NCBI GenBank assembly: GCA_964399195.1
Contig: CAYNPY010000058.1
Span: forward strand, 1 to 23,773
Reading direction: 5' to 3'
Source: CAINDZ01 sp964399195
Lineage (GTDB): Bacteria > Krumholzibacteriota > Krumholzibacteriia > LZORAL124-64-63
DNA length: 23,773 bases
Shown: piece after piece, positions 1-6,076 of the stretch
Position numbering within the stretch: the stretch's first letter is position 1
How the letters are laid out: each line of letters begins with the position of its first letter
Program-made: the position numbers and the translations under genes
Notes under the pieces: model-generated
Seen by the model: the letters and a program-made list of their open reading frames with translations, nothing else
The model's database searches: none
What the model was told of the DNA's origin: nothing

Positions 1-673
1 CGTTGTCGCCGACGTTGTCGGCGATGGTGGCCGGGTTGCGCGGGTCGTCCTCGGGAATGCCGGCCTCGACCTTGCCCACCAGGTCGGCGCCGACGTCAGC
101 GGCCTTGGTGTAGATGCCGCCGCCCACGCGCGCGAACAGCGCGATCGAGCTGGCGCCCAGCGAGAAGCCCGACAGCACCTGCAGCAGGCGCTCCAGCTCG
201 ACGTTCGCGTTGAAGATCTTCGTGTAGACGATGTAGAGCAAGCTCAGGCCCAGCACGCCGAGACCGACCACGACCATGCCCATGACCGTGCCGCCCGCGA
301 AGGCGACCAGCAGCGCCGGGTTCAGCCCGGTGCGGGCCGCCGCCGTCGTGCGCACGTTCGCGCGGGTCGCGATGCGCATGCCGAAGTAGCCCGCCGCGGC
401 CGAGCAGACCGCGCCGACGACGAACGACAGGCCGATCAGGGCGTGGCTGCTGGGCTGGCGGGCGTTGGAGACCGCGAGCAGCGCGGCGACGACGACCACG
501 AAGATCGCCAGCACGCGGTACTCGCGGCTCAGGAAGGCCATGGCGCCCTCCTGGATGTGGCCGGCGATGGCCTGCATCTTCTGGTCGCCCGCGTCCTGGC
601 GGCCGATCCACGCGGCCTTGTAGGCGGCGAAGAGCAGCGCCAGCACCCCGGCGACGGGAATCAGGTAGATCAC
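1..673 (-). CDS. hppA: Membrane-bound ion-pumping pyrophosphatase, N-terminal part (cut by window edge)
   Basis: This is the first ~224 residues of an H+/Na+-translocating inorganic pyrophosphatase, which hydrolyses PPi in the cytoplasm and pumps cations across the inner membrane. The GTG start at 671-673 is chosen because GGGAGG lies 6 bases upstream and the protein then opens directly with the first membrane helix (IYLIPVAGVLALLFAAY). Several further hydrophobic helices follow. Near the cut end is the substrate-binding DX7KXE motif (DVGADLVGKVE), preceded by SSIALFARVGGGIYTKAAD and followed by DDPRNPATIADNVGDN, all hallmarks of the family. The residues that decide K+ dependence and H+ versus Na+ specificity lie beyond the window, so the pumped ion cannot be assigned. 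The gene is read away from the FKBP gene and has its own candidate promoter and leader hairpin. The family call is very secure. Confidence 0.96.
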   Translation of the reverse strand, partial: MIYLIPVAGVLALLFAAYKAAWIGRQDAGDQKMQAIAGHIQEGAMAFLSREYRVLAIFVVVVAALLAVSNARQPSSHALIGLSFVVGAVCSAAAGYFGMRIATRANVRTTAAARTGLNPALLVAFAGGTVMGMVVVGLGVLGLSLLYIVYTKIFNANVELERLLQVLSGFSLGASSIALFARVGGGIYTKAADVGADLVGKVEAGIPEDDPRNPATIADNVGDN

Positions 674-713
674 GTTGGTCCTCCCGCGGAACGTGCGGCG
701 GCTGGGCAAAAGA

Positions 714-738
714 GCAGACGCCCCGCCGGGGCGTCTGC
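714..738 (-). terminator. Strong hairpin followed by U-rich tract; terminator or hppA leader attenuator
   Basis: A perfect 11-bp stem (GCAGACGCCCC paired with GGGGCGTCTGC) has a 3-base loop. Read on the minus strand it is followed by TCTTTTG, the layout of an intrinsic terminator. It sits about 100 bases after the FKBP stop and 41 bases before the hppA start. It could simply end FKBP transcription. However, the best hppA promoter candidate lies upstream of it, so it may instead lie in the hppA leader. Confidence 0.7.
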
Positions 739-754
739 CCAGAAACAGCGTGCT

Positions 755-783
755 ACGGTAGCAGATACGGCCAAGTCCTGCAA
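755..783 (-). promoter_or_regulatory. Candidate extended -10 promoter for hppA with a palindrome over the -10
   Basis: On the minus strand TTGCAG (778-783) is separated by 17 bases from TACCGT (755-760), and TGC immediately precedes the -10, giving the extended form TGnTAnnnT. The -10 lies in a perfect inverted repeat TGCTAC-C-GTAGCA (751-763), which could be an operator. The -35 is weak (3/6). The call rests on spacing and the extended -10. Confidence 0.4.
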
Positions 784-838
784 GCGCCGAGGCGGGAGCG
801 GCGGCAGCCCTTGTCCCGCAAGCACTTGCGCCGGCGAC

Positions 839-1642
839 CTACTTCCCGGCGATCTCCACCAGCTCGACGTCGAACACCAGGTCCGCGTTCGGCGGGATGG
901 GGCCGCCGGGCGTGCCCTGCCGGCCGTAGCCCAGCGTCGAGGGAATGATCAGGCGGGCCTTCGTGCCCACCTTCATGCCCCGCAGGCCCATGTCCCAGCC
1001 GGGAATGACCATGCCGGCGCCCAGCGTGAAGCGGAACGGCTCGCCGCGGTCCAGCGAGGAGTCGAACTTCTCGCCCACCGCGCCGTCGGTCCAGAGCGAG
1101 CCCGTGTAGTGCACGGCGATCTGGTCGCCGGGGGCCGCCTCGGCGCCGGTGCCCTCCTGCTGCACCTGGACCTCGACCTTGGGCAGGCCGACCAGGCTGA
1201 TGTCGAAGATCAGGGTCGAGTTGGCGGGGATCACCGGCGGGCGCCCCTCGGCGCCGTAGGCCAGTTCCGGCCCGATGATCAGCGTGCGCTTGCCGCCGAC
1301 CTTCATGCCCATGAGGCCCTTCTCCCAACCGGGGATCACGAAGCCGTTGCCCACCGGGAAGGTGATGGGCTCGCCCCGGTCGAGCGAACTGTCGAACTTG
1401 GCGCCCTTGGCCGGGCGCTTCGTCTTCTCGTCGGTGATCTGCAGCCAGCCCGTGTAGTGGGCCTGCACGAAGTCGCCGCTCACGACCTCGGCGCCGGTGC
1501 CGACCAGCGAATCGACGTAGCTGAGTCCCGGTTCGATCTCGATGGCCGCTACCTCCGCGGTCTTGCCGTCGCCCTTGCAGCCGGTCGAAGCGACCAGCAG
1601 AACGCCGGCCAGCAGGGCCGCCGTCAGCAGTGATCTGGACAT
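839..1642 (-). CDS. Tandem-domain FKBP-type peptidyl-prolyl isomerase lipoprotein
   Basis: This 267-residue predicted lipoprotein carries two complete FKBP domains, which catalyse cis-trans isomerisation of X-Pro bonds and assist folding of exported proteins. The ATG at 1642 has GGAAAGGAAG just upstream. The N-terminus is a lipoprotein signal (LLTAALLAGVLLVASTGC) with Cys22 as the lipidation site, so the protein should be membrane-anchored on the periplasmic side. Domain 1 is about residues 50-150 and domain 2 about 160-265. Both keep the FKBP pocket residues: the HYTG tyrosine, the FDSS phenylalanine and aspartate, VIPGW, the LAYG/LGYG tyrosine and the late F-D-[IV]. An 11-residue stretch, KFDSSLDRGEP, is identical in the two copies, pointing to internal duplication. 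Domain 1 has a longer loop (TDEKTKRPAKG) before it. The gene lies 158 bases downstream of the wzz-like gene, with its own candidate promoter in between. Confidence 0.95.
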   Translation of the reverse strand: MSRSLLTAALLAGVLLVASTGCKGDGKTAEVAAIEIEPGLSYVDSLVGTGAEVVSGDFVQAHYTGWLQITDEKTKRPAKGAKFDSSLDRGEPITFPVGNGFVIPGWEKGLMGMKVGGKRTLIIGPELAYGAEGRPPVIPANSTLIFDISLVGLPKVEVQVQQEGTGAEAAPGDQIAVHYTGSLWTDGAVGEKFDSSLDRGEPFRFTLGAGMVIPGWDMGLRGMKVGTKARLIIPSTLGYGRQGTPGGPIPPNADLVFDVELVEIAGK

Positions 1643-1708
1643 GTGCTTCCTTTCCGGAAGTGGAAGGGACCCGCGTGCCGCTGGCGGCGGGACCGGTGCA
1701 ACCGGCGC

Positions 1709-1737
1709 AATGTGGCACAAGCGGCTCGGGTTGGCAA
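1709..1737 (-). promoter_or_regulatory. Candidate promoter for the FKBP lipoprotein gene
   Basis: On the minus strand TTGCCA (1732-1737, 5/6 match to the -35 consensus) is separated by 17 bases from CACATT (1709-1714, 3/6 match to -10). It lies about 70 bases upstream of the FKBP start, in the 158-base gap after the wzz-like gene. The -10 is poor, so the call is tentative. Confidence 0.35.
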
Positions 1738-1755
1738 TCGCAGCTTGGCGATCGC
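1731..1755. repeat. Short direct repeat upstream of the FKBP gene
   Basis: TTGGCAATCGC (1731-1741) is repeated as TTGGCGATCGC (1745-1755) with one mismatch and a 14-base period. One copy overlaps the candidate -35 of the FKBP promoter. It could be a pair of regulator half-sites, but a match this short can arise by chance. Confidence 0.4.
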
Positions 1756-1800
1756 CGCCCCCGCGCGCCCGCCCGCGGCCGCCCCGGCGGCCGGCCGCGC

Positions 1801-3123
1801 TCAGGCGACCGGTCGCCTCGCCGCCGTGATCACGGCCCGGTTGTTCTCCAGGTACTCCCACGCCAGGGCCAGGGCGATGCCGCCGCTCAGACCCAGGAAG
1901 GTGAGGATGGCCGCCGCGCGCAGCTTGCGCGGCCGCACCGGCTTTTCGCTGACGGCGATGCTGCCGACCCGCTGCAGCGGCGTGGCCAGCTCCAGCTTGG
2001 TCTTTTCCGCCTGCCAATCCGACTGCAGCAGCGCCAGTTCGCGCGGCAGGTCCCGTTCGAGGACGATCCCCAGGTCGCGGATCTTCTGCTCGACGTCCGC
2101 CTGTTTCTTCGCCAGTTCGATCTCGAGCACCAGACGCAGGCGCTTCATCTCCAGGTCGTTGGCCTTGACGACCGCCTCGAGGCTGTCCGCGCGCACCGCC
2201 GCGTTGACGGCCGAGTGCGCGATGTGGTTGACCGTCGCCAGCAGTTCCCCCACCCGGCCGGCCTGCTCGCGGCTGGCGCTCTGCAGCAGCACCTCGCTGA
2301 CGGCTCCCTCGGCCTGGCCGGTCGCGATGCCGGCTCCGGTGTCGTGCTCGGTCTGCAGCGTGCGGACCAGCAGTTTCTCCGCCTCGTCCACGCGGCCGCG
2401 GGCCGCCTGCGACTCGCTCCGCAGGTCGCCCACGGCACGCGAGCGCCAGGCGTTCTCCTCGGCCAGACGCTGCAGGTCCAGCTCGACCGTGCGGCGTTCC
2501 ATCGCCACCATCTGCAGTTCCCGCTTCTGCTCGTCGATGCGCAGCTGCGCGCGCTCCCGCTCGGCGTCGATGCGCGCCATGTCCTGGCTCAGCCGCTCCA
2601 TCTTGAGCCGCGCATTGCGCCGCGTCAGGTGCAGGCTGCTGCCCAGCGAATCGACCTGCGCCTGCCGATTGTACGCCTCGATGCCCCGGTCCAGCACCGC
2701 ACGCGCCTTGTCGCGGCTGCGCGAGAGGTTGTTGAGCGTGATGACGTCGCCGCCCTGGACGAAGTTGAGGCTGGGCACGAACTCGGCCAGGATGACGGGC
2801 GCGGTCTCGAGGTAGTCGAATTCGGGCTGCTCCTGGAACTCGCGCCAGTACAGCGCCTTGTCGAACCAGCCGACGATGTCCTCCAGGGCCGTTTCGCGGA
2901 TGGGGTTGCCCTCCGCGTTGTAGGCGACGATGCCCGGCCGCACCTGAGCGGTGGCGCGGTAGAGCGGCTTGACCACGATGCCGTAGGCGATGCCCGCGCA
3001 CAGGCCCAGAGCGGCCAGACCGAGAACGGCCGCCCGCCGGCGGTACAGGATGTTCAGCACGCCGCCGACCGACAGCACGCCGGCCCGGTTCGCGGGCTCC
3101 ACCAGGTGCGGATCCAGGGACAA
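1801..3123 (-). CDS. Wzz/polysaccharide co-polymerase-like inner-membrane protein
   Basis: This 440-residue protein has the Wzz/chain-length-determinant architecture. A short cytoplasmic N-terminus is followed by TM1 (about residues 31-51), a long periplasmic alpha-helical region rich in charged heptads (about 160-385), a proline-containing segment (EKPVRPRKLR), TM2 (about 402-425) and a short tail. Family members set the length of O-antigen, capsule or exopolysaccharide chains. There is no C-terminal tyrosine-kinase domain. The start is a TTG at 3121-3123, supported by GGAGAAG 6 bases upstream; no better ATG lies near the N-terminus. The gene begins only 13 bases after the fumarase beta stop, so it is probably the third gene of that operon. 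No glycosyltransferase or other polysaccharide gene is nearby, so its substrate is unknown. The architecture is clear; the function is inferred. Confidence 0.8.
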   Translation of the reverse strand: MSLDPHLVEPANRAGVLSVGGVLNILYRRRAAVLGLAALGLCAGIAYGIVVKPLYRATAQVRPGIVAYNAEGNPIRETALEDIVGWFDKALYWREFQEQPEFDYLETAPVILAEFVPSLNFVQGGDVITLNNLSRSRDKARAVLDRGIEAYNRQAQVDSLGSSLHLTRRNARLKMERLSQDMARIDAERERAQLRIDEQKRELQMVAMERRTVELDLQRLAEENAWRSRAVGDLRSESQAARGRVDEAEKLLVRTLQTEHDTGAGIATGQAEGAVSEVLLQSASREQAGRVGELLATVNHIAHSAVNAAVRADSLEAVVKANDLEMKRLRLVLEIELAKKQADVEQKIRDLGIVLERDLPRELALLQSDWQAEKTKLELATPLQRVGSIAVSEKPVRPRKLRAAAILTFLGLSGGIALALAWEYLENNRAVITAARRPVA

Positions 3124-3136
3124 GTCGCTTCTCCCG

Positions 3137-3703
3137 TCAGCCGAGCAGTTGCTTCAATTTCGCCGCGGATTCCTCGAGCACGTGCGCGTGCAGCGAGCCG
3201 CCGTGCGAGTCCATGGTGACCACCGCCGGGAAGAGCTCGACCTGGAATTCCCAGATCGCCTCCGGCGAGCCGAACTTCTCGGCCAGGTGCACGCCCTTGA
3301 CCGCCACCACGCGTTCGGCCAGCACCTGGGCCGCGCCGCCGACGGCGTGCAGGTAGACGCCGCCCACCTTCTGGCAGTACTGCAGCGTCTTGGCGCCCAT
3401 GCCCCCCTTGCCGATGACCGCGCGGATCCCGTACTGCTCCATGAGCGGGCCCTGGTAAGGCTCCTCGCGGATGCTGGTGGTGGGTCCCGCGGCCTTGACC
3501 ACCCACTTGCCGCCTTCCTTCACCACGACCGGGCCGCAGTGGTAGATGATGCTGTCCCTCAGGTCCACCGGCGGCTTGCCGCCGTCGTGCAGGTACTTGT
3601 GCACGGCGTCGCGGCCGGTGTAGATCAGTCCTGTGATCTGGACCATGTCGCCGACGTGCAGCGCGCGGATCTTCTCTTCGGTGAACGGGGCTTCCAGCAG
3701 CAT
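3137..3703 (-). CDS. Fumarate hydratase class I, beta subunit
   Basis: This 188-residue protein is the C-terminal (beta) half of a two-subunit class I fumarase, which reversibly hydrates fumarate to L-malate in the TCA cycle. Family signatures include IYHCGPVV, AAGPTTSIREEPY and IGKGGMG, followed by the conserved HAVGGAAQ segment. The alpha subunit is immediately upstream with a 12-base gap, and the alpha stop codon TAG forms part of the Shine-Dalgarno sequence TAGGAGG for this gene, which suggests translational coupling. The length matches stand-alone beta subunits. The related L(+)-tartrate dehydratase has the same architecture and cannot be excluded from sequence alone, but fumarase is far the likelier role. 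Confidence 0.93.
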   Translation of the reverse strand: MLLEAPFTEEKIRALHVGDMVQITGLIYTGRDAVHKYLHDGGKPPVDLRDSIIYHCGPVVVKEGGKWVVKAAGPTTSIREEPYQGPLMEQYGIRAVIGKGGMGAKTLQYCQKVGGVYLHAVGGAAQVLAERVVAVKGVHLAEKFGSPEAIWEFQVELFPAVVTMDSHGGSLHAHVLEESAAKLKQLLG

Positions 3704-3715
3704 GGGACCAGCCTC

Positions 3716-4606
3716 CTAGGAATCGTAGAGCCAGCGCGAGATGCGCCCGCCCTCGGAAAGCACGAAGCCGTTGCGCCGGAAGGCCCAGCACATGTAGGCG
3801 ATGGAGACGAAGAACGAGGCCGGCACCCGGTTGCGGTGCGTGATCTTCACGCCCAACAGCGTCGTCGCGCCGCCGAAGCCCATGGGCCCGATGCCGAGCG
3901 TGTTCCCTTCCTTCAGGAGCTGCTTCTCCAGCTTCGCCAGCCGCGGGTCCTCGTTGACGTCGTCCAGTTCGCGGAAGAGCGTTTCCTTGGCCGCCACGTA
4001 GCCGCTGCCGCGGTCGCCGCCGATGCAAACGCCGAGGATGCCCGGCCCGCAGCCCTTGCCCTGGGCCTGCAGCACGCCGTCGAGCACGACGCGGCGCACG
4101 CCCTCCAGGTCGCGCCCGGCGCCCAGCTTCGTGTCGGGCAGGCTGTACTGGCAACTCACGTTCTCGCAGCCGCCCCCCTTGAGCATCATGCGCACGGTCA
4201 GCGCCCGGCCCGAGACCTGGTGGAAATGGAACGACGGGGAGCCGGGTCCCAGGTTGTCGCCGGAGTTGTGCCCGGTGATGGCATCGACCGAATTCTGCCG
4301 CAGGTAGCCCACCTTCGTGGCCTCGACCACCGCCTTCTCGTACGCCTTGCGGAACGTCTTCTCGTCGCACCACTTCGGCAGTCCGGCGTAGACGATGATG
4401 GTCCCGGTGTCCTGGCACAGCGGCTGTGACTTCTCCTTGGCCATGATGATGTTGTCGCGGATCACCTCGAGCGCGTACCAGGCGTTGGAGCCCGACGACT
4501 CGCGGCGGGCGCCCGCCTCGATCGCGCGCACGACGTCGGTCGGCAGCTCCGCGGACGTGCGGCGGATCAGCTCGAGCAGGTTCTTCTGCAGTGCCCTGGC
4601 GTCCAT
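3716..4606 (-). CDS. Fumarate hydratase class I, alpha subunit ([4Fe-4S] catalytic half)
   Basis: This 296-residue protein carries the iron-sulfur half of an oxygen-sensitive class I fumarase. The ATG at 4606 has AAGGAG 6 bases upstream. The cluster ligands are expected at Cys64 (in QPLCQDTGT), Cys186 (in GKGCGPG) and Cys273 (in AYMCWAF). This spacing closely follows that of the tartrate dehydratase/fumarase alpha family. Other family markers are GHNSGDNLG, the GGGCENVSCQYSLPDT segment, which adds two more cysteines (147 and 152), and GIGPMGFGG near residue 241. It is the first gene of an operon with the beta subunit and the wzz-like gene, driven by the promoter at 4668-4696. A labile [4Fe-4S] fumarase suggests anaerobic or microaerobic life, though this is not conclusive. 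Confidence 0.95.
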   Translation of the reverse strand: MDARALQKNLLELIRRTSAELPTDVVRAIEAGARRESSGSNAWYALEVIRDNIIMAKEKSQPLCQDTGTIIVYAGLPKWCDEKTFRKAYEKAVVEATKVGYLRQNSVDAITGHNSGDNLGPGSPSFHFHQVSGRALTVRMMLKGGGCENVSCQYSLPDTKLGAGRDLEGVRRVVLDGVLQAQGKGCGPGILGVCIGGDRGSGYVAAKETLFRELDDVNEDPRLAKLEKQLLKEGNTLGIGPMGFGGATTLLGVKITHRNRVPASFFVSIAYMCWAFRRNGFVLSEGGRISRWLYDS

Positions 4607-4667
4607 GGAACGCTCCTTGGGGGGTATCGGGGACGGTGGGAACCGGGGTCCGGCGACCAGCCGCCCG

Positions 4668-4696
4668 ATAGTAGCCCGGCCCCGCGGGGCGGTCAA
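4668..4696 (-). promoter_or_regulatory. Sigma70-type promoter of the fumarase operon
   Basis: On the minus strand TTGACC (4691-4696, 5/6) is separated by 17 bases from TACTAT (4668-4673, 4/6), placing the transcript start near 4661 and giving a leader of about 55 bases. The spacer is almost filled by the perfect 12-bp palindrome GCCCCGCGGGGC (4679-4690), a possible operator. Confidence 0.65.
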
Positions 4697-4709
4697 CCGG
4701 GGTTGGCGC

Positions 4710-4738
4710 GTGACCGCCCGGCCCGGCGCGGCTATCCT
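4710..4738 (+). promoter_or_regulatory. Candidate promoter for the saccharopine-dehydrogenase-like gene
   Basis: GTGACC (4710-4715, 4/6) is separated by 17 bases from TATCCT (4733-4738, 4/6), predicting a start near 4745 and a leader of about 39 bases. It is divergent from the fumarase promoter, with only 13 bases between the two -35 elements, so one regulator could affect both. Confidence 0.45.
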
Positions 4739-4783
4739 GATTGCGGGGAGCGGCCTGCCGCCGCCCCCGGTCGGGGGGACCGC

Positions 4784-5962
4784 ATGAAGTACCTGCTGCT
4801 CGGAGCCGGCCTGCAGGGCACGGCCATCGCGCACGACCTGCTGCGGCACGCCGGGGACACGACCTCGCTCGTGGCGGTAGACGCCGACGGGGACGCGCTG
4901 GAGCGCCTGGCCGTGCGCTTCGGCGACCCGCGCCTGCGCACGCGCCCCGGCTACGTCCAGGACCAGGCGTTCCTGGCGCCTTTGCTCGAGGATGCGGACG
5001 TCGCCATCAGCGCCGTCAACTACTGGTACAACGCGCCTCTGGCGGCGCAGGCCGTGGCCCACGGCACGCACTTCCTGGACCTGGGCGGGAACAACGACGT
5101 CGTCGCCCGCGAGTTCGCCCTGGACGCCGAGGCCCGGCGGGCCGGGGTCGCCATTATCCCGGACTGCGGGCTGGCGCCCGGCCTGGCCGGCATCCTCGGC
5201 TACTGGCTGACGACGCGGCTGGCCAGCGTCGACTCGCTGCGCCTGCGCGTGGGCGGGCTGCCGCTGCAGCCGCAGCCCCCGATGAACTACAAGCTGGTGT
5301 TCTCGGTCGAGGGCCTCATCAACGAATACGTCGAGCCGGCGGTGGTGATCCGCGGCGGGCGCCTGGAGACGGTGCCCGCGCTCAGCGAGCTGGAGACGAT
5401 CGCCTTCCCTGCCCCGTTCGGCGAGTTGGAGGCGTTCCAGACCAGCGGCGGCATCTCCACGCTGCCCCGCACGCTGTTGGGCCGGGTGCCCGAGCTGGAC
5501 TACAAGACCATCCGCTACCGGGGCCACTGCGCCCAGTTCCGGCTGCTGCGCGACCTGGGGCTGGTTGAGCCCCGGCCGCTGCCCTTCCCGGGCGGCGAGG
5601 TCAGCCCGCGCGAGATGCTCGCCAACCGCCTCAGGCACGCCCTGGACCTGCCGGGGCCCGACGCCGTGCTGGTGCTGGTGGTCGCCGAGGGGCGCGATGC
5701 CGACGGCGAAGCGCGACGCCTGGGCGTGCGGATCATCGACCGCCAGGACGACGCGACCGGCCTCTCGGCCATGATGCGCATGACGGGGTTTCCGGCCGCG
5801 ATCATCGCCCGCCTGCTGGCGGCCGGCGATTTGGGCGCCGTGGGCGCCTGCTGCCAGGAACTGGTCGTGCCGGGAGGCGAGATGGTCGGACAATTGCGCA
5901 AGCGGGGTATCGACCTGTTCGAGTTCGAGGGCCGGCCCCACGAACCGTTGCCGACCGTCTGA
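4784..5962 (+). CDS. Saccharopine dehydrogenase-family NAD(P)-dependent oxidoreductase (lysine 6-dehydrogenase-like)
   Basis: This 392-residue cytoplasmic enzyme has an N-terminal Rossmann fold with GAGLQG at residues 7-12 (GxGxxG) and the saccharopine dehydrogenase C-terminal domain. It has the compact layout of lysine 6-dehydrogenase/saccharopine reductase homologues. Conserved blocks include the ADVAISAVNYWYN segment, FLDLGGNN and the IPDCGLAPGLAGI motif, which ends the cofactor domain. The start at 4784 is preferred over upstream in-frame codons because GGGGGA lies just before it and the nucleotide-binding strand begins at once (MKYLLLGAG). The likely chemistry is oxidation or reduction of an amino-acid imine such as lysine or saccharopine. 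The exact substrate cannot be read from the sequence, and no lysine pathway genes are nearby. It is divergent from the fumarase operon. Confidence 0.88.
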   Translation: MKYLLLGAGLQGTAIAHDLLRHAGDTTSLVAVDADGDALERLAVRFGDPRLRTRPGYVQDQAFLAPLLEDADVAISAVNYWYNAPLAAQAVAHGTHFLDLGGNNDVVAREFALDAEARRAGVAIIPDCGLAPGLAGILGYWLTTRLASVDSLRLRVGGLPLQPQPPMNYKLVFSVEGLINEYVEPAVVIRGGRLETVPALSELETIAFPAPFGELEAFQTSGGISTLPRTLLGRVPELDYKTIRYRGHCAQFRLLRDLGLVEPRPLPFPGGEVSPREMLANRLRHALDLPGPDAVLVLVVAEGRDADGEARRLGVRIIDRQDDATGLSAMMRMTGFPAAIIARLLAAGDLGAVGACCQELVVPGGEMVGQLRKRGIDLFEFEGRPHEPLPTV

Positions 5963-6076
5963 GCGACCGGGGCGCTTTTCCGGCGAACCCGGGACCGCCT
6001 TTTTCCGTATGAGGCACTTGGCGCGGTCGTCCGCCGCGCCGCCCCGAACAACCTCGATCCAGCAAGGAGAACCCCC

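Noticed and set aside
5963..6076. Intrinsic terminator after the oxidoreductase gene, based on the TTTTT run at 6000-6004
   Set aside because: Only a 4-bp GGCG/CGCC stem with a long loop precedes the T run, too weak to call.
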